From a virus: a stretch of 39,092 bases of DNA. A program made the translations under genes and the position numbers. The notes below the pieces were generated by a model. That model had not been told where the DNA came from and made no database searches. It worked only from the letters and a program-made list of their open reading frames with translations. Of the stretch, positions 15,119 to 23,280 are shown one piece after another. The DNA is taken from the IMG/VR virus record IMGVR_UViG_3300025426_000064, positions 1-39,092 of that record; one strand, 5' to 3'. Positions within the stretch are counted from its first letter, which is position 1. Each line of letters starts with the position of its first letter.

Positions 15119-16188
15119 TAATAGCCTCCTACGAAGATTTGTATACCGGCGGGGCGGTAACGATAAACGAAATTTACATACGGTGAATCACTGCTTGGTG
15201 TTGTGCTTCCGGCAAGGTCAAAATAAAGACCACCAAGGCTAGTAATATAAGAATTTAAATTTAAGTAATTTGAACCATACCCAGCAGTGGCTGCGTCTTG
15301 AAGCGATTGGTATGTATAATTACTAAAATATGAATATGGCAATAAAAGCGTTACTGCGTATTGATTATAAGAAAAAATTGAACCACTAATGTTGTATTGA
15401 GTGTTTTCCAAAACAATAATTTTATTAAAAGAAAGTGGTTCTATCTCTGGAGAAATTTCTTGGTTAATAAGTGCAACTAGTTCTGAAACCATTGCGGGAA
15501 CTGTTGCTCGACTAAAACCTGAACGTTCTTTTATTTTTTGCGTCATTTTTTGACGACTTAATCCAGAATTTTCTGCAATGTTTGCACCAACAAATTGCCC
15601 AAGCCATGGCAATGCATAATTAGGGCATCGATTAATGTCAACAACTTGAGACCAACCAGGTGCTCCTAAGTAGTCTTCAAGATAAACACTTCCGTCAGCA
15701 CCAGTTGAAGCTGGGTAATAAGTAGCGTTATTGCCACGAGTTACACCTGTAAGCACAACGTATGGTGCGGTCCAATTATAAACACCTGCTGGTATTGTTA
15801 CGGTTTCTTCAAAATTGTTAAATGTGTCAACAATGTTAAATTGAAACGGAACAGATGTATTAATTAAATTCCAACTTTTATCGGTATTAAAAATAACAAT
15901 TGTTGTATCTGTAGCACTTAAAGGTTTTGAAATAAGAGCGTCAATAATAGGTTTTCCATTATTTAAACCAATGTCTGCTTCAATATGAACACCGGGACCT
16001 ATGGCGTCTCTAGTTATTACGTTTGTTTTATCAACTAATTGACAAATTCCGTAAAGAAAATACCACAATGGGTAACCATTTGGAAAAGCAGCATTTTTAG
16101 GAGCGGCGGCGTCAGCGTCTTGAATAAATTGGGGTATAGTTCTGTAAATTGCGTTTGTACTGTAACTTGGAGGAAGTGTTTTTTCCAT
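15118..16188 (-). CDS. Baseplate/tail protein, P2 gpI-like
   Basis: 356 residues. The central segment NYALPWLGQFVGANI (near residue 199) followed by LSRQKMTQKIKERSGFSRAT is characteristic of the P2 gpI/phage tail protein I family, which links the baseplate J protein to the fibre. The N-terminal region contains an inserted beta domain (about 75-185, with TVTIPAGVYNWTAPYVVLTG) not needed for the family core. The C-terminal ~80 residues are aromatic and beta-rich. Gene order (gp25-like, J-like, I-like, fibre) supports the assignment. It lies two bases after the J-like gene. Confidence 0.78.
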   Translation of the reverse strand: MEKTLPPSYSTNAIYRTIPQFIQDADAAAPKNAAFPNGYPLWYFLYGICQLVDKTNVITRDAIGPGVHIEADIGLNNGKPIIDALISKPLSATDTTIVIFNTDKSWNLINTSVPFQFNIVDTFNNFEETVTIPAGVYNWTAPYVVLTGVTRGNNATYYPASTGADGSVYLEDYLGAPGWSQVVDINRCPNYALPWLGQFVGANIAENSGLSRQKMTQKIKERSGFSRATVPAMVSELVALINQEISPEIEPLSFNKIIVLENTQYNISGSIFSYNQYAVTLLLPYSYFSNYTYQSLQDAATAGYGSNYLNLNSYITSLGGLYFDLAGSTTPSSDSPYVNFVYRYRPAGIQIFVGGY

Positions 16189-16190
16189 AT

Positions 16191-18860
16191 TTACAAACCA
16201 CTGTAAGCAGTAAGGGCATTTGTAAACATCACACCATTAACAACGTTTGCTATTGGAAGTTGAGCAATACCATCCATAACAATATCGTTAGTTGAATAAC
16301 TTCCAAGAATTGGGTAAGAAGTTTTAATTTGAACGCTAGTAATACTTGCAACGCCAGGAACAGAAGAAATAATTCCCGATATGTCAAAAATTCTAATTGC
16401 GTTAGAAGAACCATCCCAGTATGGTGGTGTATTTCCTCCACCACCCCATGTAGCTGGGCTTAAGAATGAACGTATTGCACTATTAACCGTTGATTGAACA
16501 GCAGAAGCTGTGTACCCAGGGGCAACATAAGCAGTCCAGGAAACGTCAATTGGAACATAATTTGGTTTAATTGATTGAACGGAGAAATTTATTTCTCTTC
16601 GCGCTTGTAAATAGTCAGTTAAATTGTCGGCAATTGTGTCACTTACAGCAAAACCATTTGAATCAATTGGTGCAACCGTTACCGTGCGCGCATAATTAAA
16701 CGTTGACGGGGCGTAAAGACCACCCTGTGTCCAGAAGTAATTATCTTGTTCGTATTCTGGAAGATTTAAAAAAGTGTAAGAACCAGACTCAACACCAATA
16801 TTTGAAACAATTACACTTGAACCAAGCGGAACATTAAGACCACTTGCAAAAACAACCTCAACTTGAACATCTTTTTCAGAAGAAAGATTAAATGTTGCAA
16901 CAATAGTTTCTTCATTTGCTGCATTTGGTGTAATAGTCGCAAGAACGGAATTAGTGTTTGCATCCACAACCTTAACCGAAACGTCGGCAAAAGTAACGCC
17001 AGCATAAGTTGCATCAATGTTTGCAAAAAGTGTGTACGTTCTTGTTGTTCCCGTTGAGTCATCAGTAAGATTTGAAAGATTAAAAATTTGAGAATAAACA
17101 GTTTTGTCACTGCCAAGTGCAGTTCCGGTTCCAAGGTATTGAACACCATAATTTGGAAGACAGTTAATACCAGACGGCATTGACCATGGCATGCTTCCAT
17201 TTCCCCAACTAGCACCAGTTCCGTTTACAATATTGTAATTGCTAAAAGTTGCGTCAGGAATAAAATTGTAGGAGCTTGTTGTAAGCGTTTGACTGTCTGT
17301 TAAAGAAAAATCTAAACCAACACCGTTTAATGAATTGTAAAAAATTTTGTGAGTTTTGCTTGTTGTTGCGTTAGCGAAAGCAATGTACGTTTGAATTGAT
17401 GTAACGTAAGCATCAAGGTTTGCATAAACACTAGAAACACCTGGGTCGTATGTTAACCCGGTGGATGTTCCCGTGTTGTTTGCAAGAATTTTGCAAGTAA
17501 TGGTTTTAGGCGATGCAGTGTATGTGTACAAAGAGTCTGAAAATTGTGGTGCTGAAGAAAATGTTCTTTTTGAACCATCAATGTACGTTGCAACGGAAAC
17601 AACGTACGGTTTTGCGGTTGCGTTTGTTTCTGCAGCGGAACCAGCGGCTTGAATTACAGCAGCCGATTGGTACCACGTTGAATTAGATGCAAGTCCTGTA
17701 ATGTTTGGAAGAATTGTTCCCTGAAGCTGTGTAACTGTTGCGGTTGTTGGATGAGCATAAATAAATCCAGGTGCATCAATTGTTAGTGTTTGTTTTCCAC
17801 CAGACGCAGCAGATGCAGCAGTAACAACAACAATTTCATCACCATTAATGTCATCTTCAATGTAAATAAGTGATGGATTTGCAGAACTAATTGTTGTACT
17901 AAATCCTGTTGTTGTTACAATAATCGAACTTGCCCCAGCTGAAACTGCCGTTTGTACTGGAGCGGCATTAACTGGAGCATTAGAAGATGATGTAAATTGA
18001 AGATAATTATTTGGAGACGTTCCCGAAGTTTTAATTGAAGGAAGTGTTGCCGTTCCGTTTCCAAAAGTTGACCAACCAGTTGGTGCAGAATTAGAAGTTG
18101 CGTACGTTGTAAAATTTGCATCAGCAGCGGTTAAACGATTTGTATATGGATTAAATCCATCAAAAGCAAATGCCCTATAAACGCCATTGTAACTTTGAGA
18201 AAACAAAGCATAGTCACTTGGCGTAATTGGGCGTGGCGCTAAAAGTTGAAGTTCATTAGTTAAACGATTCAAAAAATCAACTGTTGTTTCTGGGTCAACA
18301 CCAAGAGTTAGTGTCGTATTTGTTGCGTATGTTCCTGTAATAATAATGTTTGAAATTGTTGGATTTGGCGTTGTTAACTCAAGGTATGTAGTTAAAGGGT
18401 TAAATCCGGAAATATTTTGAATGTTGTAAATTGAACCTGATTCAACAGCCTGCATTGTTATGTCTGCTGTTGAGTAACCTGCAGCAATTGTTGTGTCGTT
18501 GAGTGTTTGAAACTGATAAGCAGCTCCACCGTAAAAAAATCCAGCAATAGTTCCTGCTGGAATCGTGTATCCAGGGCTGGATGCAGAAGAAACAAGACTC
18601 CATGTTGTTGTTATGGTTGCGGCGGCACCAGCGTTTGGTGTAATTCCAATAAGCGAACCAAAGTATTCAAAAATTGTGTCAGGAACGTTAGAAGCAACAT
18701 CGTTTGCCTCGGCAATCATTTGTGCAAATTGCTCAAGTAAAAGTACTTCTAAATTACCTTCTCTTGGAACCCAACCAGGAAGATTGGAAGCAATGTTTGA
18801 TAGTGCTTGTTGTACAAGAACATCGCTGTCCGTAACTACTGGAATGTTAATGTAAGCCAT
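16191..18860 (-). CDS. Baseplate J-like wedge protein with large insertion
   Basis: 889 residues. Residues 1-235 match the baseplate J/gp47 family. GNLEVLLLEQFAQMIAEAND is the N-terminal helix, IPAGTIAGFF and AVESGSIYNIQNISG mark the beta core, and DPETTVDFLNRL with RPITPSDYALF marks the family helix region. The core resumes near residue 722 with FNYARTVTVAPIDSNG and continues through LTDYLQARREINFSV to the end. Between them about 470-480 residues are inserted, containing jelly-roll-like sequence (ATFSNYNIVNGTGASWGNG). Related proteins are often 300-400 residues, so this is more than twice the usual length. Its start overlaps the stop of the gp25-like gene (TAATG). It forms the baseplate wedge that triggers sheath contraction. 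Confidence 0.85.
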   Translation of the reverse strand: MAYINIPVVTDSDVLVQQALSNIASNLPGWVPREGNLEVLLLEQFAQMIAEANDVASNVPDTIFEYFGSLIGITPNAGAAATITTTWSLVSSASSPGYTIPAGTIAGFFYGGAAYQFQTLNDTTIAAGYSTADITMQAVESGSIYNIQNISGFNPLTTYLELTTPNPTISNIIITGTYATNTTLTLGVDPETTVDFLNRLTNELQLLAPRPITPSDYALFSQSYNGVYRAFAFDGFNPYTNRLTAADANFTTYATSNSAPTGWSTFGNGTATLPSIKTSGTSPNNYLQFTSSSNAPVNAAPVQTAVSAGASSIIVTTTGFSTTISSANPSLIYIEDDINGDEIVVVTAASAASGGKQTLTIDAPGFIYAHPTTATVTQLQGTILPNITGLASNSTWYQSAAVIQAAGSAAETNATAKPYVVSVATYIDGSKRTFSSAPQFSDSLYTYTASPKTITCKILANNTGTSTGLTYDPGVSSVYANLDAYVTSIQTYIAFANATTSKTHKIFYNSLNGVGLDFSLTDSQTLTTSSYNFIPDATFSNYNIVNGTGASWGNGSMPWSMPSGINCLPNYGVQYLGTGTALGSDKTVYSQIFNLSNLTDDSTGTTRTYTLFANIDATYAGVTFADVSVKVVDANTNSVLATITPNAANEETIVATFNLSSEKDVQVEVVFASGLNVPLGSSVIVSNIGVESGSYTFLNLPEYEQDNYFWTQGGLYAPSTFNYARTVTVAPIDSNGFAVSDTIADNLTDYLQARREINFSVQSIKPNYVPIDVSWTAYVAPGYTASAVQSTVNSAIRSFLSPATWGGGGNTPPYWDGSSNAIRIFDISGIISSVPGVASITSVQIKTSYPILGSYSTNDIVMDGIAQLPIANVVNGVMFTNALTAYSGL

Positions 18861-19549
18861 TAGGCGCCGCCTGTGTTCTTAATTTTTAGATTTAATGTTG
18901 CTTGATTGTTGTCCGTATAATTAACATCAATGTCAACAACGGCACGAGGTTCCCAACTCGAAAGTTCTTTTTTAATTTTTGCAATGTTTAATTCAGAAAA
19001 TGGAAGGTCATCAACCCCGTACCCAGGTACTGCCGTTCTTTGACCTTTGTCTGTTCCCATAAATATAGAAACACTATTTGATATTTCTTCGTAAGAATCT
19101 TGTGGGTTTGTAATAAACTGACCAAATTGGTCAACAACCAAGTTATTTGCAAAATGAGGTTGACTGTATCTTTTTGTTTTTTGATTAGGAAAAACAGAGA
19201 TTGTCGTTGCAATACTTTCAACGCCAGTTGAATCTATGTGACTAATATAAAATGCAACAGAATTTGGTGAAATTAAATTTTGTTCCAAAAGTTGCTTGTA
19301 CGTTGCCCAGGGAAGTTCGTATGAATTAACGGGCGGCGTAAGCGAATTTGTTGACGTAGATATGTTGTAAACAAGACTAGAATTTAATGTTGAAACAAGA
19401 TTCCAAAATGGTTGAAATTCACTTGTTTGTTGAAGCAAGTATATTTCATATTTTGAATTAACTGTTACGTCTGCTGCCGCTGTCCATTGAATTTTTATTC
19501 CAGTATTTTCAACCCAGTTAGCCGTAAGGTTTGTAATTGGTTCAGCCAT
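18860..19549 (-). CDS. Baseplate wedge protein: FN3-like domain fused to gp25/gpW-like domain
   Basis: 229 residues. The N-terminal ~115 residues read as an FN3-like beta sandwich (NWVENTGIKIQWTAAADVT, then SKYEIYLLQQ). The C-terminal half carries the gp25/P2 W pattern. ISNSVSIFMGTDKGQRTAVP and GYGVDDLPF (about 155-184) are followed by a helix (NIAKIKKELSSWEPRAVVDI) and a closing beta strand. gp25-like proteins are normally about 100-140 residues without an FN3 part. Adjacent to the J-like gene, as expected of the wedge pair. The gp25 assignment is firm; the FN3 assignment is by pattern. Confidence 0.8.
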   Translation of the reverse strand: MAEPITNLTANWVENTGIKIQWTAAADVTVNSKYEIYLLQQTSEFQPFWNLVSTLNSSLVYNISTSTNSLTPPVNSYELPWATYKQLLEQNLISPNSVAFYISHIDSTGVESIATTISVFPNQKTKRYSQPHFANNLVVDQFGQFITNPQDSYEEISNSVSIFMGTDKGQRTAVPGYGVDDLPFSELNIAKIKKELSSWEPRAVVDIDVNYTDNNQATLNLKIKNTGGA

Positions 19550-20803
19550 TTAAATTCCTAGTCTGCCTCCTTGGCGCTCACCACCCTTAAGAGCAATAAG
19601 GTTGGCGTTTACGTAGGAGATGTTGTGTTGTTTGTGCCAGTCGCTTGGAAAATACGTCTGAAGCACAGTTGCTTGAAAATTCATTTTTAGTTCTGGAACA
19701 TACTTGCGGTAATTTTCGTCTGCAAAATACCAGAATGAATTTTCGTTATAAAAACTATTGTGCGTTGGGTCTTGGAATGCTCCACGACCATCTGTGCTTG
19801 GTGTAAGGCTTAGAACCATTCCACCATGAGCAAGAACTCGGTACATTTCATTCCAAAGGCGAACCTTGTCTGGAATGTGTTCTAGAAAATCAACGGCGCG
19901 AATAACGCCAACCGTATTGTCATCAAGACTTTCAAGAATGTCAAATACGTCACCAACAAGGTCTGCTGGTTCGTGCATGTCTAATGTTGCATATCCTGGT
20001 GTTGGATTGTGTGCAGCACCCATGTCAATTGCCATAAGGTTGTTACGCTTTGCCCAAGCCAAAAGAAGTGGTTGAATGTTTTTGTCACGCATGCGAACTG
20101 TTTCCGTTTGAATAAACGGATTGATGTCAGACTTTGCCTGTGTGTTTTCTGGGTGTACGCGTTGAAGGTAAAGGTTCTTCTTGATGTGATAGAAATCACC
20201 TTGAATAAACATCTTGCACATAATGTCTTGGTCGTCCAAGACTTTCATGTCTTTGTTGTATCCTTCTGTTGCTCGATAAGCATCGGCACGGAAAGAACGA
20301 ATATGGTTTGGTGCATACCAAATTAGTGAAACGTTGTGGGGACTTGGCGCAAGACCGTGGCAAACATTGTAGCCATCTTCTTCGTGGTATTCCCAACCAA
20401 ACGAAGCATCGTATTTGCTAAAGTTTGGTGTTCCATCTGCATTGATGTAAGAAAAATCTGAGTAAACAAAAACAACATTTGGATTTTTGTCAAATGCTTT
20501 TTGTATTTCTTCTAATGCGGTGGGCATAAGAATGTCATCGTGGTCTAGTTCAACCAGGATGTCACCAGAACAAAGTTCAACAGCGTATCGCTTAAGTGCT
20601 CCTACTTTTCCACCTAGTTGTGGTTTGGCATAAGCAACTTTAACACGGTCGTCGTACTCTGGTCTAGACCATTCGGCTTTGCCGTTTAAAACAACAATCC
20701 ATTCCCAGGCTTCGTTGGTTTGAGATTTTAGACTCTCATATGCCTCATCGAGGTATTTGGGGTCGTGACTAGGTGTAAAAATGCTCAGCATAGTAAGAAG
20801 CAT
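19550..20803 (-). CDS. Family 2-like glycosyltransferase fused to a SAM-dependent methyltransferase
   Basis: 417 residues. Residues 1-250 are a GT-A glycosyltransferase of family 2 type. The start is MLSIFTPSHDPKYLDEAYES, followed by WEWIVVLNG, the nucleotide-sugar/metal motif VELDHDD (84-90), and VLDDQD (188-193) at the catalytic-base position. Residues 250-417 are a class I methyltransferase. The SAM-binding loop is AIDMGAAHNPTPGYATLD (258-275), with DFLEHIPD (305-312) and LAHGGMVLSLTPSTDG (324-339) as later motifs. The gene sits in the same direction between the spike-like and gp25-like baseplate genes. No clear ribosome binding site precedes either ATG (20803 or 20791), so translation may be weak. 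It could modify virion proteins, or host surface or DNA sugars; the substrate is unknown. Confidence 0.82.
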   Translation of the reverse strand: MLLTMLSIFTPSHDPKYLDEAYESLKSQTNEAWEWIVVLNGKAEWSRPEYDDRVKVAYAKPQLGGKVGALKRYAVELCSGDILVELDHDDILMPTALEEIQKAFDKNPNVVFVYSDFSYINADGTPNFSKYDASFGWEYHEEDGYNVCHGLAPSPHNVSLIWYAPNHIRSFRADAYRATEGYNKDMKVLDDQDIMCKMFIQGDFYHIKKNLYLQRVHPENTQAKSDINPFIQTETVRMRDKNIQPLLLAWAKRNNLMAIDMGAAHNPTPGYATLDMHEPADLVGDVFDILESLDDNTVGVIRAVDFLEHIPDKVRLWNEMYRVLAHGGMVLSLTPSTDGRGAFQDPTHNSFYNENSFWYFADENYRKYVPELKMNFQATVLQTYFPSDWHKQHNISYVNANLIALKGGERQGGRLGI

Positions 20804-20830
20804 ACACCCATTTTAAAAAATTTCAAGTAT

Positions 20831-21253
20831 TTAGGTAGGGTTTATAAATGCTGTTATAATTCCATTTTTAAAAGTAAGCGAACCATTTGAACCACCGGAA
20901 GATATTGCTTTAAGTGTAACCGTTCCAGTGGCGCCATTGTGTGACCAATTAACAAAAGAATGAACAATTGGGTTGTTATTTTGGTCAAATGTTACCGTTG
21001 CTGTTGTTCCCAATGGTGGAGCAGTTGAGCCAGGATAAGGTAATGGTCCCCACACCGAATTTGAACTAATTGCAGAAATAACAATAGTCATCTGACCGGT
21101 TGGAATTGGCGGTGGACTTAAATGAGCAACAGAAACGTCTGTTTGAACAACCTTGGCGTAATAGGTCCCAGTGTATTGGTCTGCATCTGTGTTGTAATTG
21201 TATTGCGTTCTAAGGATTTGTTGAAGATTTGCATTTGAGCTAGTGCTTCTCAT
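20831..21253 (-). CDS. Probable OB-fold baseplate spike/hub protein
   Basis: 140 residues. The pattern TYYAKVVQTDVS...GQMTIVISAI...GPLPYPGSTAPPLGTTATVTF...NPIVHSFV resembles the small OB-fold domains of central spike proteins (gp5 N-terminal and gpV-like). These begin with a strand running into the P-x-P-P-x-G turn and a closing strand. No lysozyme domain and no spike beta-helix is visible, so this would be the hub-proximal part only. Gene order after the hub and LysM genes supports a baseplate role. The assignment is by fold pattern and position. Confidence 0.55.
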   Translation of the reverse strand: MRSTSSNANLQQILRTQYNYNTDADQYTGTYYAKVVQTDVSVAHLSPPPIPTGQMTIVISAISSNSVWGPLPYPGSTAPPLGTTATVTFDQNNNPIVHSFVNWSHNGATGTVTLKAISSGGSNGSLTFKNGIITAFINPT

Positions 21254-21255
21254 GT

Positions 21256-22452
21256 CTATACAATCTTTGCAGTTATAAGCGGGAATCCAGGTAAAGGAGC
21301 AGATGTAGGCTGTAAAACTTGAGAAAACGGCATTGGAACCTGAAGTGTTAATGATGCCTGTGGGAGGTACATATCTCTCATCATTCCAGAAACCATCCAG
21401 TAGCCACTTCCTGGGCCAAGGTTTGTAACGTGAACAATTTCACCTAAGTTAAATTGCCAATTGTCCAACATGCAAGTAACCGTTGCCTGAGCATAAGGTT
21501 TTCCAACGTCCCAGTCGTAATCAATAAGTTGAACTGTGTCGCTAAATTCTTTTATTTCTTGAATTTTTGCTCCGGGATTAAATTTTTGATTAATTGGTGG
21601 AACAGCCGCACCTTGTTTGTTTTTTGTAAGTAAACCTAACCAATATTCATCAGGACCAAAATGAATAATGTTTTCATCTTCCCACAAACGCCAACCAACT
21701 CCTGATGCAATACGACTCATTGCTGACCAGGAATCTTCAGCGGAATCTGCTGTGGTTCCACGACCAAGACCAACTTTAACAATTGCTTTTTTAGAATTAC
21801 CAACAAGTTTAGACCAAACAGTAGCGTAATTTGCAGATTGTACCGATATTTTGTGACCAGCTGCAAGATATTTGTTTGGAGCAGTAGCAAGGCCGGTAAT
21901 GAATTCGGTAACTTGAGTACTTACGGTGTTTGTAATTAAACCCCTTTGATTTCTCAAAGTATAAACAGCTTCCGATTCAAAAACCAGTTGAATTTGGTCA
22001 GAGGCTTTCATAAACTGAACAAGAACAAAATTAAGTTGTTGTCCGTCTTCAACAATTGTTACTGTTGTTCCTTGAGAAATAATTCCACCATCGCCAATGC
22101 TTTTAATAAGTTGGCGGTTTGGGTCGGTCATTTGAATGGTTAAAGTAGAGGGACCAATTATTGTTTTTTGAAGAAGAACATTGTTTACACCGGCCCTAAA
22201 GTTAACGTCAATGTTTGTTGTTTTTCCAGTTTTTGGATTTGTAAATTGTAAATATTCAAGTGCAAAAGGACCAAATCCAGACGTTATTGAAACGTTTCCA
22301 ACCGCTGGCGGGGTTTTTACAGCAGTATTTGTTAATGGTTTTCCTGGAACAATTACACCAATGCCACCATTAGCGCCTCCAGTAGAAACTGTGGCAGAGT
22401 TTGATTTTGGTGCGCCCGTTTTGGCAGTTGCTGATTTAGTATTTGTTGTCAT
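21256..22452 (-). CDS. Baseplate hub protein (gp27/XkdQ-like)
   Basis: 398 residues. A Thr/Ala/Gly-rich N-terminal linker (about 65 residues) precedes a beta-rich body. LQFTNPKTGKTTNIDVNFRA and IGPSTLTIQMTDPNRQLIKS, followed by ISQGTTVTIVEDGQQLNFVL, give the tandem beta-barrel pattern of hub proteins such as P2 gpD, T4 gp27 and PBSX XkdQ. The middle (WSAMSRIASGVGWRLWEDEN) matches the late-control-D style helix that precedes the second barrel. The C-terminal part (YAQATVTCMLDNWQFNLGEI) is another beta domain. It sits directly after the LysM gene, the usual XkdP-XkdQ order. Family assigned by pattern and context. Confidence 0.68.
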   Translation of the reverse strand: MTTNTKSATAKTGAPKSNSATVSTGGANGGIGVIVPGKPLTNTAVKTPPAVGNVSITSGFGPFALEYLQFTNPKTGKTTNIDVNFRAGVNNVLLQKTIIGPSTLTIQMTDPNRQLIKSIGDGGIISQGTTVTIVEDGQQLNFVLVQFMKASDQIQLVFESEAVYTLRNQRGLITNTVSTQVTEFITGLATAPNKYLAAGHKISVQSANYATVWSKLVGNSKKAIVKVGLGRGTTADSAEDSWSAMSRIASGVGWRLWEDENIIHFGPDEYWLGLLTKNKQGAAVPPINQKFNPGAKIQEIKEFSDTVQLIDYDWDVGKPYAQATVTCMLDNWQFNLGEIVHVTNLGPGSGYWMVSGMMRDMYLPQASLTLQVPMPFSQVLQPTSAPLPGFPLITAKIV

Positions 22453-22454
22453 TT

Positions 22455-23270
22455 TTATGGAATAATAATAACTTCACCAAGCATGTATTGAATTAAAGAT
22501 GGGTCCCTAAGACCATTTGCATCCAATATTTTTGCTGCTGAATTATTGTCTCCGCCTGTTTTTGTTACAATTGACTGAATATTGTCACCGGCTTGAATTG
22601 TATAAAGTTTTTTAACTGTGGTGGCGGTTGTGTTGTTGTTTTTGACCCATGCTTTTGCGGGTGAAAAATTAGGGGTGTGATTTATAGTTGCTACTGGTGG
22701 AATGAATTCATAAAGAGTTAATTTTACTAATTGTTGAATTCTTAAACCTGTTTCAAAATCACGAACCGCATCCGTCATTTCAAGAGAATAAACAATCCAG
22801 TTTCTAAGAGTTCCAGGAACGGGACCATTAATCATAAGCGAAGGTGGACGAAGAAGGTCTGAGTCTGCTTCAAGCCACAATTCAAGTTGATTGCAATAAT
22901 CTTCTACATCAGCGTTTTGATTAGGCATTGCATTTGCATGTGTTTTGCTTGCAATTTGTCCTTGATTGGCTGTTGGGTTTGTAACAGATTTGTCAAGAAG
23001 AATTGTTAAATCAAGTTTATAAGGGGGTTGGTCAAACCATTGTGTTGCTGCAACTTGTTTTGGTCGGTCTACAGTTTGCCAACCACCAGAAGAAATTGGA
23101 CCATATGAAGAGTGGTCTACCAATCCTGCGGTAATATTAAAATAACTTCCGGCGCCCAAATATGCATTTCCATACAAATCTGGCATAAGGGTTATAAGTC
23201 TTGACGTTGCAAAAAGATTTGGTGTTGACGATACCGGTTGACTTATTACTGGTGGGTTTCGGTTTGTCAT
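22455..23270 (-). CDS. LysM-domain tail/baseplate protein (XkdP-like)
   Basis: 271 residues. The N-terminal ~200 residues are a beta-rich tail domain (YKLDLTILLDKSV; LRNWIVYSLEMTDAVRDFET, followed by LTLYEFIPP). The C-terminal ~55 residues are a LysM domain: KKLYTIQAGDNIQSIV is the first strand and helix, and LGEVIIIP is the last strand. This layout is that of XkdP/T4 gp53-type baseplate proteins that join tube, hub and tape measure. LysM modules can contact peptidoglycan. It lies between tape measure and hub, the expected place. Confidence 0.75.
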   Translation of the reverse strand: MTNRNPPVISQPVSSTPNLFATSRLITLMPDLYGNAYLGAGSYFNITAGLVDHSSYGPISSGGWQTVDRPKQVAATQWFDQPPYKLDLTILLDKSVTNPTANQGQIASKTHANAMPNQNADVEDYCNQLELWLEADSDLLRPPSLMINGPVPGTLRNWIVYSLEMTDAVRDFETGLRIQQLVKLTLYEFIPPVATINHTPNFSPAKAWVKNNNTTATTVKKLYTIQAGDNIQSIVTKTGGDNNSAAKILDANGLRDPSLIQYMLGEVIIIP

Positions 23271-23280
23271 TTAATTATCC

